Assembly: GCA_022496185.1 (NCBI GenBank)
Contig: WTXG01000293.1
Coordinates: 1-42,377, forward strand
DNA: 42,377 bases
Direction: 5' to 3'
From: Multifurca ochricompacta
Lineage: Eukaryota > Basidiomycota > Agaricomycetes > Russulales > Russulaceae
Program-made: the position numbers and the translations under genes
The notes under the pieces: generated by a model
Told to the model about the DNA's origin: nothing
Database searches by the model: none
What the model saw: the letters and a program-made list of their open reading frames with translations, nothing else
Shown here: positions 1 to 9,923 of the stretch, one piece after another
How the letters are laid out: the number at the start of each line of letters is the position of its first letter
Position numbering within the stretch: the stretch's first letter is position 1

Positions 1-103
1 ATACTTTGCCTCACACTCACCACGGATTGGATCCATCCAAATGAACGAACGAAAAAAAAAAACCCCCGATCCTCAGAATGCCTAAAGTGGCCTGATCGGT
101 CAA

Positions 104-2310
104 TCATAATCCCACTGCCTTCTTCAGTGCAGCATAGTTCGGCGTTCCAAGTCCAGTAACCTGCATCAAGAAAAAATAAAAATCACGATCACGCGATGAG
201 AGAGAAGGTCCAATCAAAATCAGAGAAGGGAAGGGAAAGAGGGAGAAGAAACTCACCGGATCCCATCCTGGAGTAGCCGGGAAGCCGTTCGTGCCACAAC
301 CAGGGTTGCTGCCGCTCGTAATGTCCGTGAACACCCCGGGATTCGAGTACAGAAAGGATTGAGGAACCCAAGCGGGTGTTTGCCCACCGCTTCCAGCTCA
401 TTGTTCAGCAGCGCAATGACACCAGCGAAGATCGCAGTAGAGGCACCCTGTTCCCGAAACGAGCTCGAGCTTCCCGCGTTGAATATCTTCACGTTCTCTC
501 CCTGCACAGAGACGTCTGGGAATCCGCGTCCCCTTCTTGAAACGCCAGCGTTGGTGCTCCCCAGACGTGTAAGGTACGCAGATACTGCCGCAGACTGATA
601 GCGGTGTGAAAAGTTCGAGAATCCGCCGGACGAGAAACTGCCGAGACCTCGGGCCCGATGCCTGTCGTCGCACCGACCGAGGTTATGCTAGAGCCGAGAG
701 GAAAGGAAAGCCGGCTGAGTAAGCTGTGCAAGTGAGAACAGGTCTGTGCATCGCTTACTATGGACAGCCAGAGGGAAGGTGGGCACGAATTTCGTGCAGC
801 TGCCAGATTTCGATCCTGAGACACCGCCATCGCCAGACGAGAACAAAACAGATATTCCGCGGGCGCCAAATTGTAGGTAAGAGTTACACAAGCGGCTATG
901 GGGAAAGGGGAGAAATATAAAGATGAAATTATCATCATGCTCCAAATTTGAGTGAAGCAGACGTACTCTGCGAGCGAGTGGGGGATGCTGGGTTCATTTA
1001 ATCCGTAGCTCGTTGTGAATACTTGCGGCGGGTTATGAATGGACAGAAGGTAGTCGGCAATTTCGACGAAGTCAGAGGTACCATCCTTGTTCGCGGCTCT
1101 ACCAACAGAAAAGAACGTAGTAGGCAAACCCGATGCGACGCCAATGGTGTATTGGATGTCGAGATCCTGTGCCGTCCTTCAGAAGAAGAAAAAAAGATGA
1201 CAATGTGGGAGAGCCATACAGCTTCAACACCAGCCTGGCTGAGCACCTGCGAGTTGGTACCCCCTTTGATGGTGTGCAGACCGAAGGTGGTCGTCGACGG
1301 CAAATCGGGCCGGTGTGCCGTGAGGAATGACTATACAGTGTCATCATTTCAGTCTCGACGACGACGAACTCACATCAAGAGGCAGACATACTTTAAGATC
1401 CGCATAGTTAGCGAATTGCTCGAAGAAACCGGAAACGCCGATCAGGTCCCGGTCCCGTATCGACCTCGACGTCGTAGCCGGAATGCCATAAAGTGCTTGC
1501 AGACATGCGGGTGTAACTTCCGACGCACACGATGCAGGCACGGCATCTGTGGTGGTATTCCCTCCAGGCTCTCTCGCTTCAAGTGACGCGCGACGTGGAA
1601 TAGGAATCGAATAAACTGGCTGGTGGTTGGGATCCTGTGGGAAACTACAACGACCAAGACCAAGGGTCAATCTTGTCAGTAACTTTTGATATGATAGTTT
1701 GGGTGGGTGACAGGACTCACGTGACTGTAGGATGCACGAAGTCGAGGTGTCCCTTGAGTGAAGCAGGAATCGAGTACCCCAGCGAGCGTACAGAAGTCAT
1801 TCCGGAGGCGGTGTGCTCGAATGTCGTAAATTGTCCATCAAAGAGCGCGTCTGCCTGCGCTACAGTGACATCGATATTCAACCAATCCCCCGCAGGTGAC
1901 CCCTTGGTCGCAGTAATCCCGTGCGCAGAAAGGAACGATGTCACAGCGTCAACACTCTCTTGAGCTGGCGCAACGAAGGCTTCGGTCTACCGGTGAACGC
2001 ATCAAGCTATGTATCTTCGGAGAAAGGAAAATAAACCAAATTAATTTACTTCTTCCTTGGTGAGAAACTGACGGTACGTTGGACTGTCGGGGCTGCTGAC
2101 AGCCATCAGCGCCTCCTCGAGGCCCTTGATGTTGTTCTGTACCAATGCGAGCCGTAATTTCAACACTTGACTCGTTGGCGCAGGGCCCTTCGAGACGAAT
2201 CCACTGGGCACGAGGTCGATCTGCTCATGTTGAACCATGTCACTCCGCACGTGCGGACTCGCAAGCGCAACGGGAAGCGCGAAAAGCGCAAGTGAGTACA
2301 AGTAGAGCAT
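104..2310 (-). pseudogene. Sedolisin (S53) peptidase pseudogene, copy 1
   Basis: Secreted acid serine-carboxyl peptidase (tripeptidyl-peptidase-like) relic with the same eight exons as the gene at 5597-7803. Exons on the minus strand: 2050-2310, 1721-1986, 1392-1644, 1220-1330, 967-1166, 759-895, 257-687, 104-160. Exons 1-5 are intact: signal peptide MLYLYSLALFALPVALAS, pro-domain, Glu and Asp of the EA|DLD motif. Exon 6 keeps SGDGG but has lost one base near 772-775 (three G where copy 2 has four). Exon 7 has several indels against copy 2: near 639, 595-612, 531-545, 450-456 and 355. It also lacks the Gly-Thr-Ser nucleophile; the residues there read EQGAST. Exon 8 is intact. The decay is 3'-biased, which suggests recent loss. 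I am sure of the family and of the frameshifts. Confidence 0.93.
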
Positions 2311-2659
2311 TATTATGAGAAGGAAAGAGCGCGATTACTTTTTTGTTTCGTCTGAAGGTAAGGACAAAACATTTTATAATTTTTGTTCTCCCGTCAACCT
2401 ATCATTTCATTTTACCGCCATTCCTTCATCTTCGCCGCTACTGCCGCACCCAATGACAGCCATGCGCATGTCCGGACCCGTCTCGGATAGCTTGGGCTCT
2501 TAGCCTGAAAACGTCTCTACTCCGACCCAACTTACCCTCTCAAGCCTTCAACCACTTTCTTTCAATATCACCGCTTCTCGCTGGACCCGTTTGCCCCACT
2601 CTTCCATTAAAAGTTCTGACAGAAATTCGGACATTAATTTGACTTTAGTTTCAGATAGC

Positions 2660-2674
2660 TTACATAATGCAATT
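2660..2674. repeat. Target-site duplication, left
   Basis: TTACATAATGCAATT. The same 15 bases recur at 3134-3148. The duplicate locus (about 8162-8178) has a single uninterrupted version, so this pair brackets an insertion. Confidence 0.88.
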
Positions 2675-3133
2675 TTTTCATCAAATTTATAAGGCGCTTG
2701 CGGGACGGTGCCCAATCGCGCGGCCACATCCGGGTACAATGTGACTACTATTACTACGAACAAAGTGAGGGAGCGACAAAGTCATGAGTGCAAACCCAGA
2801 AGGAAAAGCTAAATAATAGGTATACTATGAAGAGGCCGTCCGAAACAGAGACCGTTCAAGGAAACAAAAATAGGAAAACCTACAAAGTCCAAGTCCAAGT
2901 CCAACTAGCCCTAAACTCAATCCGGTTCACGGGGGCGTCTTGATGCGATCGGGCGCCGGAAAGCGCCAGTCTCCTGAAGGAACTCCAAGAGATGGCCAAC
3001 CACGCCTTGGTCATTGAAAATCTGGGGGATCGTGAGAGCATCCAGATCTAAGGGGGTGAGCTGCCATGTTGCTCGCGCTTCGGCATACAAGGGGCATTCC
3101 ACCAACACATGGATGAAGGTGGCTGGTGTGGTA
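2675..3133 (-). mobile_element. 5'-truncated non-LTR (LINE) retrotransposon fragment
   Basis: A 459-bp insertion relative to the second duplication copy, flanked by perfect 15-bp direct repeats. Read on the minus strand, it enters an open frame that ends at 2917 with residues such as HVLVECPLYAEARATW. This is the Cys-containing tail typical of LINE ORF2 proteins after the reverse transcriptase, and it is followed by a His/Arg/Pro-rich end and stop. About 240 nt of 3' untranslated sequence follow, finishing in a short A tail (GATGAAAAAA) against the target-site duplication. The upstream part of the element (endonuclease, most of RT) is missing, as expected for 5' truncation by target-primed reverse transcription. 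I see the repeats and tail directly; the LINE assignment rests on the C-terminal motif. Confidence 0.83.
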
Positions 3134-3148
3134 TTACATAATGCAATT
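3134..3148. repeat. Target-site duplication, right
   Basis: Second copy of TTACATAATGCAATT, identical to 2660-2674. It is continuous with the ATGCAATTGATGCATG sequence seen at the empty site in the other duplication copy. Confidence 0.88.
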
Positions 3149-4701
3149 GATGCATGGCAGGAATGATTTACTTTGGACTGCGCGTTCCGGGCCGCTCGCC
3201 TGTTATTATTTGTTCGGTTTCATCCACTTTCATCTCGCTTCGTGTGGCTTCACCTTCACTCTTCTTAATTCTGCTTCATAACACTCCTACTAGGCTTCTC
3301 TACAGTTATAGAAGATACATATTTCACTTGTTATAGGACTAACCAGTAAAAACAGAATCAAACGGATTCCGAAAACATCAATAGTGCTGATGCATTGATA
3401 ATACTAGATACGTCGAATGTGTCGATATGTCGAATACGTCGAAGAGTTTTGCTGGCTCGTTGCTGCTGGTTCTGTTTGACCTTGTGCTTGTCGTCATCGA
3501 GAAATAATTGCTAAATACTCAAGAGACAGAGAATAACCATTGCAACGGTATTCTGCCATTCAGTGTTATCATCAACATCAAACTCTTCTCTCTCTCGCGG
3601 AACCTCTCTCTGTAATGAACTAACACAGTCCCATGGGTGAGCTGACATTGGACAGAACTAGGTGACTGCATGCAGGGGAGCGATGATAGACTTCCTCTTG
3701 CCTCATTCATGAGCTTGAATATAGGGCATGACGCAGTGGAGAGCATAAAGCAACCGATGCAGCATGCGGGGGGGCCCTATGCCGAGTGCGCGTCTGATTT
3801 AGGACCAGGGTTCATAGATGGGTAGTCGCAAGCTAGTGATAGAATCAGTGGGAAGAACGCCTGAGCGACTTCGCATGGGTCAGGGCAGCGCGGGAGTCGG
3901 GAGCTCGTAATCTTCGGTCACATGTGAAGTAACTACCCAAGGGGTACCATTCGTCCCGTGCCTTCGCTGCAGGGTTTCAGAAACAGACAGCACTGAGGGC
4001 CGCCCACCTTGGATTCGGCAGGGGGGGCCGGAATGTTTCGAGTTGGACAAAGTCAATGGATAACACCCACCCTCGAAGGATATATTAGTATTTGCAAGAC
4101 TGGATACGTAGGGGATCGTTATTTCATTTTTTTTTAAGGAAAAGACGAGGTGGACAAGGGGAGCAGAATGAATAAAGATATGGAAGGTCGTCATACGCGC
4201 CAATGGCAAAAAAGAGAGAGAGGAGGAGGAGAAATAGGAGGGAGGGTAGCATACAGGTGAAGTCTTACTTGAGAGAGGGGGTCAGAAAAGAAAAGAAAGA
4301 GGAAAGTGAGAGAAAGAAAATGAGATAACACGAATACGGGAGGCGCGCCAATGGCAAAGGCGCACGCAACCGGAAGAGAGACAATCACGGGACCATCAAC
4401 AACCCACAACAATCAAGAAAGGTAGATGCTGATAAGTGAGGGAATGACGGCACCATGCGAAGCAGAGTTTACGACAACTGTTCAAGCCTCTCCTGGCAAA
4501 GAGAACCTTCTGGAGTGGATGAAGGACGAGAACGAGAACCTGGGACCCCGGAAAAAATACAATCAAAATGCAAATTCGAAAAATGGGAATGGGAATGGGA
4601 TAGAATGACCAGTACAACGGGGCAGGCACACAACGTCTCCGCAACAAAGCCGACGATCTACGGCAACAGATGTGTATCATGTTACATGGGGGCCAAAGCG
4701 T

Positions 4702-4723
4702 TGCAGGGAATTCTATCCCTGCA
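4702..4723. repeat. Short perfect inverted repeat (8-bp arms)
   Basis: TGCAGGGA, a 6-nt loop, then TCCCTGCA. It lies at the junction between the end of the duplicated block and unique spacer DNA. Confidence 0.7.
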
Positions 4724-4872
4724 CATGAATTGACCCCTATGTGACAATGCGCCATCCACCCTCACAATCGTGGAGGTATTCGTCCGCGCGTAACTGTGTC
4801 CGCATCAACCTACTCATTCCAGTCACTTATGGATACTTTCTCTATATTATTCATACCCTACATGTATATAAA

Positions 4873-4924
4873 GACTGCAGAGAAGGGTCATTTCACTTAA
4901 GTCTTATTTCCCTTCTCTGCAGTC
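4873..4924. repeat. Perfect 15-bp inverted repeat (hairpin)
   Basis: GACTGCAGAGAAGGG at 4873-4887 and its exact reverse complement at 4910-4924, with a 22-nt spacer. TATATAAAG lies immediately upstream (about 4865-4873), so a transcript starting here could form a stable hairpin near its 5' end. The sequence is seen directly; function is unknown. Confidence 0.8.
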
Positions 4925-5183
4925 CCTCGTGTGTCCAAGCACATAAGGCCCTTCATATCCATCTAAGTTGACATATCACTCACACGAATCCAAATCACGA
5001 TAATAATTGTTTGATCACCTGCCAAGGTCAACACAATCAGTATGCATAAACAGGTGAATGCCATTACAAAGGGCATAACACACTAGCTATCACCATTCCT
5101 GGTCAAACTCACTTCTCCTCTCTTTTGTTACAAGCCCTGAATTAGAACATTTCTGATTTAGTTTGTCAGCACATAAAGATAAA

Positions 5184-5203
5184 AGAGAGAGAGAGAGAGA
5201 GAA
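5184..5203. repeat. (AG)n microsatellite
   Basis: About ten AG units in the spacer between the duplication copies. Confidence 0.85.
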
Positions 5204-5497
5204 ATGCCATTTGGTTTCTACTTCTGTTGGCTGGTCTACTATAAACATTTGTATGTACCTTATATACTTGTAGAGAGACCTAGTTATGAAGCAGAAGAGG
5301 ATGAATTTGGATGAAAGGAGACAAGTGAGATAAAAGTAGACAATAAAGATGGAGACGTGAAAACCTGGCAATAAAGACAGAGGTGGTGAAACTGTTTTAT
5401 TTCTAAGGAATGGACAGGCGGGCAGCCCGGAACGCGCTCAATCTACATCAAATGCTCACACCTTGCATTAATTGCTTTGTAGTATAGTACTTAGGAA

Positions 5498-8400
5498 ATA
5501 CTTTGCCTCACACTTACCGCGGATTGGATCCATCCAAATGAACGAACGAAAAAAAAAAAACGATCCTCAGAATGCCAAAGTGGCCTGATCGGTCAATCAT
5601 AATCCCACTGCTTTCTTCAATGCAGCATAGTTCGGCGTTCCAAGTCCAGTAACCTGCATCAAGAAAAAATAAATAAATCACGATCACGCGATGAAAGAGA
5701 AGGTCCAATCAAAATCAGAGAAGGGAAGGGAAAGGAGGGAGAAGAAACTCACCGGATCCCATCCTGGAGTAGCCGGGAAGCCGTTCGTGCCACAACCAGG
5801 GTTGCTGCCGCTCGTAATGTCCGTGAACACCCCGGGATTCGAGTACAGGAAAGGATTGAGGAACCCCATTGAGGGTTTGCCCACCGCGGCCAGCTCATTG
5901 TTCAGGAGCGCAATGACACTAGCGAAGATCGCAGTAGAGGCACCCGTTCCCGCAACGAAGTTCGCCGAACCCGCGCTGAATATCTGCACGTTCTCTCCCT
6001 GCGCAGCGATGTCTGGAAATGCGCGCCCCCCTCTGTTGAAAAGGCCAGAGTTGGTGCTCCCCAGACGTGTAAGGTACGCAGATACTGCCGCAGACTGATA
6101 GGACGGTGTGGAAAAAAAGTTCGAGAATCCTCCGGACGAGAAACTTGCCGAGACCTCGGGCCCGATGCCTGTCGTCGCACCGACCGAGGTTATGCTAGAG
6201 CCGAAAGGAAAAGGAAAGCCGGCTGAGTGAGCTGTGCAAGTGAGAACAGGTCTGTGCATCGCTTACAATGGACAGCCAGAGGGGAAGGTGGGCACGAATG
6301 TCGTGCAGCTGTCATATTGCGATCCTGAGACACCCCCATCGCCAGATGAGAACAAAACAGTTGTTCCGCGGCCGCCAAGTTGTTGGTAAGCGTTGCACAA
6401 GGAGCTATGGGGAAAGGAGAGAAATATAAAGAGGAAATTATCAGCATGCTCCAAATTTGAGTGAAGCAGACGTACACTGCGAGCGAGTGGGGGACGTTGA
6501 GTTCATTTAATCCGTAGCTCGTTGTGAGTACGTGCGGCGGGTCAGACTCGCCCAAAAGGAAGTTGATGATGTCGAGGAAGCCAAAGACGCCATCATTGTC
6601 CGTGCTACCAACAGAAATGAACGTAGTAGGCACACCCGATGCGACGCCAATGGTGTATTGGATGTCAAGATCCTGAGCCATCCTTCAGAAGAAAAAAAAG
6701 ATGACAAAGTAGGAGAGCCATACAGCTTCAAAACCAGCCTGGCTGGGCACCTGCGAGTCGGTACCGTCATCAAGGATCTGCAGAGTGAAGGTGGTCGTCG
6801 ACGGCAAATCGGGCCGGAGTGACGTGAGGAATGACTATACAGTGTCATCATTTCAGTGTCGACGACGACGAACTCGCATCAAGAGGCAGACATACTCTAA
6901 GATCCGCTTGGTTAGGGAATTGCTCGAAGAAACCGGAAACACCGATCTGGCTTGCGGTTTGGGTCGCCTTTGTAGCCGGAATGCCATAAAGTGCTTGCAG
7001 ACATGCGGGTGTAATGTAAAACGCACACAATGCAGGCACGGCATCTGTGGTGGTATTCCCTCCAGGCTTTCTCGCTTCAAGTGATGCGTGGCGTGGATTA
7101 GGGATCGAAAAAACTGGCTGGTGGTTAGGATCCTGTGGGAAACTACAACAACCAAGGGTCAATCTTGTCAGTAACTTTTGATATGATAGTTTGGGTGGGG
7201 TGACAGGACTCACGTGATTGTAGGATGCACGAAGTCGAGGTGTCCCTTGAGTGAAGCAGGAATCGAGTACCCCAGCGAGCGTACAGAAGTCGTTCCGGAG
7301 GCGGTGTGCTCGAATGTCGTAAAGTGTCCATCGAAGAGCGCATCTGCCTGCGCTACAGTGACATCGATATTCAACCAATCCCCCGCAGGTGACCCCTTGG
7401 TCGCAGTAATCCCGTGCGCAGAAAGGAACGATGTCACAGCGTCAACGCTCTCTTGAGCTGGCGCAACGAAGGCTTCGGTCTACCGGTGAACGCATCAAAC
7501 TATGTATCTTCGGAGAAAGGAAAATAAACCAAATTGATTTACTTCTTCCTTGGTGAGGAACTGACGGTACTTTGGGCTGTCAGGGCTACTGACAGCCATC
7601 AGCGCCTCCTCGAGGCCCTTGGGGTTGTTTTGTACCAATGCGAGCCGTAATTTCAACACTTGACTCGTTGGCGCAGGGCCCTTCGAGACGAATCCACTGG
7701 GCACAAGGTCGATCTGCTCATGTTGAACCATGTTAGACCGCATGTGTGGACTTGCAAGCGCGACGGGAAGCGTGAAAAGCGCCAGTGAAGACAAGTAGAG
7801 CATTATTGAGAGATGTGGATAGAAGGATAAGAGCGAGATTACTCTTTATTTCATCTGAAGGTAAGGGCAAATCATTTTATACTTTTTGTTCTCCCGTCAA
7901 CCTATCATTTCACTTTACCACCATTCCTTCATCTTCGCCGCTGCCGCCGCACCCAATGACAGCCATGCGCATGTCCGGAGCTATCTCGGATAGCTTGGGC
8001 TCTTAGCCTGAAAACGCCTCTACTCCGACCCAACTTACCTTCTCAAGCCTTCAACCACTTTCTTTCAATATTACCGCTTCTCGCTGGACCCGTTTGCCCC
8101 ACTCTTCCATTAAAAGTTCTGACTGAAATTCGGACATTAATTTGACTTTAGTTTCAGACAGCTTATATAATGCAATTGATGCATGACGGGAATGATTTAC
8201 TTAGAATCTTTTTTCTTTTTGGACTGTGCGCGTTTCGGGCCACTCGCCTGTCCTTATTTTTTTTTATTTTTTTTTAAAAATCCAATTTTGCCTGTCCTTA
8301 TTTGTTCAGTTTCATCCACTTTCATCTCGCTTCGCGTGGCTTCACATTCACTCTTAATTCTGCTTCATAACACTCTTACTAGGCCTCTCTGCACTTATAT

Positions 8401-9923
8401 GAAGATACATTCTTTGCCTGTAATAGGACCAGCCAGCAAAAGCAGAATCAAACGGATGCTGAAAACATTCTTATAATGGCAATCAATGCGCAAATTGACT
8501 ATGCGTCGATAATACTAGATACGTTGAATGTGTCGATGTGTCAAATATGTCGAAGAGTTTTGCTGGCTTGCTGCTGCTGGTTCTGTTTGGCCTTGTGCTT
8601 GTCATCATTGAAAAATTTGCTTAATACTCAAGAGAAAAGAGAAAGTGAGACAGAGAGAGAATAACCATTGCAACACTATTCTACCATTCAGTGTTATCAT
8701 CAACATTGAACTCTTGTCTCTCTTCCCTCTCTCTCTCTCTCTCTCTCACAGAACCTCTCTCTGCAACAAACTAACACAGTCCCATGATCATACAACATTC
8801 GGAAGACATAGGGGTGAGCTGACATTGGACAGAACTAGGTGGCTGCGTGCAGCTAATCATCCGTGACTTTGCCAAGGAGAGATAATAGGCTTCATGTTGC
8901 CTCGTTCATGAGCTTGAACATAGGCCATGACGCAATGGAGAAGATAAAGTAACCGATAGAGCATGCGGGGGTAGTCGCAAGCTAGTAATAAAATCGATGG
9001 GAAGAATGCCTGAGCGACCTCGCATGGGTCGGGGCAGCGCGGGAGTCGGGAGGACATAATCTTTGCTTCGGTCCCATGTGAAGTAACCCCCCAAGGGGTA
9101 TCATTCGTCCCGTGCCTTCACTGCAGGGTTTCTGAAACAGACAGTATTGAGGGCCGCCCACCTTGGATTCGGCAGGGGGAGCCGGAATGTTTCGAGTTGA
9201 ACAAAGTCAATGGATAACACCCAATCCTCGAAGGATATATATTAGTATTTGCAAGACTGGATACGTAGGGAATCGTCATTTCTTTTGTTTTTTTAAGGAA
9301 ATAGACGAGATGGACAAGGGGAGCAGAATGAATAAAGAAAGATATGGAAGGTCGTCATACGCGCCAACGGCGAAAGAGAGAGAGGAGGAGGAGAAATAGG
9401 AGGGAGGGTAACATACAAGTGAAGTCTTACTTGAGAGTGTGTCAGGAAGAGAAAGAAAGTGAGATGGAGTTTCGAAGGAAGCAGGGAGAGATAAGAGAGG
9501 CGCACCAATGGCTCGGGCGCAGACAACCGGAAACGTAAGGTAAACCCAAAATAAGAGAGAGACAATACAGCACGGGACCATCAACAACCCACAACAATCG
9601 GCGCGGAGAGGTATTTATATCTAAGAAAGGCAAAGAAGATGCCGGCAAAGTGAGGGTGAGAGAAATGAGAGAATTAACGGCACCCATACGGAAGCAGAGA
9701 TTACGACAACTGTTGGAGCCTCTCTTCCTGTACACGAGCACAAGGGACAGAAGCAAAGAGAACCTTCTGGAGTGGATGAGGGACGAGAACGAAGAACGAG
9801 GACCTGGAACAGTGGGTGATGCCAGATCATCGGCGGAATGGGGGACCCCGGAAAAAAAAATACAATCAAAAATGGAATGAACAAACAACCAGTACAAGGG
9901 GAAGGGGGGGCACAAACACAACA
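5498..9923. repeat. Segmental duplication, right copy
   Basis: Direct-orientation duplicate of 1-4636. It contains the intact-frame sedolisin gene and about 2.1 kb of upstream DNA, ending near CACAAACACAAC. It has the uninterrupted target site for the LINE found in the left copy, and so represents the pre-insertion state there. Confidence 0.9.
5597..7803 (-). CDS. Sedolisin-like (S53) protein lacking the catalytic Ser
   Basis: Secreted S53 tripeptidyl-peptidase-like protein, 572 aa. Exons: 7543-7803, 7214-7479, 6896-7142, 6724-6834, 6476-6672, 6267-6404, 5753-6194, 5597-5653; lengths and phases close perfectly to 573 codons. It has a signal peptide (MLYLSSLALFTLPVALAS), an activation pro-domain to about residue 180, the catalytic pair Glu294 and Asp298 (E-A-D-L-D) and oxyanion Asp383 (SGDGG). 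The C-terminal Ca-site region (FTDITSGSNPG..PGWDPV) is present. The nucleophile motif, normally Gly-Thr-Ser followed four residues on by Pro, reads GTGASTAIF: Ser491 is Gly (codon 5942-5944) and the Pro is Ala. Intron 3 has tandem acceptors; the upstream TAG keeps frame. Family is certain; loss of peptidase activity is inferred. Confidence 0.92.

Larger units (their letters stand above)
1..4636. repeat. Segmental duplication, left copy
   Basis: This block is closely similar to 5498-9923 in the same orientation. Similarity is already present at base 1, so the left border lies outside the window. It runs through the whole sedolisin gene and its upstream flank, ending near the shared motif CACAAC at about 4630-4636. 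The two gene spans have the same length (2207 nt) because their internal indels cancel. This copy carries a 459-bp LINE insertion absent from the other copy, and lacks a short stretch (about 25 nt, near 8787-8812) present there. The unique spacer between the copies is about 0.86 kb. Confidence 0.9.
2311..4739. other. Non-coding upstream DNA of copy 1 (with LINE insertion)
   Basis: No gene is supported outside the LINE piece. Open frames here on both strands do not keep their frame in the duplicate at 7804-9923, which argues against coding. The stretch holds purine-rich AG tracts around 4210-4330 and a direct repeat of GCGCCAATGGC (about 4197 and 4346). It presumably includes the promoter of the pseudogene just upstream of 2310. 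Duplicate similarity ends near 4636. Confidence 0.7.
4740..5596. other. Unique spacer between duplication copies
   Basis: No gene is supported. It holds a 15-bp inverted repeat at 4873-4924 just after a TATATAAAG motif, an (AG)n tract at 5184-5203, and near 5412-5435 a short stretch (GGACAGGCGGGC..CCCGGAACGCGC). That stretch resembles the reverse complement of sequence near 3176-3205, perhaps a scrap of an older repeat. The last 100 bases (5498 on) belong to the right duplication copy and form the 3' flank of its sedolisin gene. Confidence 0.6.

Noticed and set aside
4740..4984. Possible solo LTR (TGTGA...TCACA ends, TATA box inside)
   Set aside because: The flanking five bases (CCCTA and CGAAT) do not match as a target-site duplication, and no second copy is present in the window.
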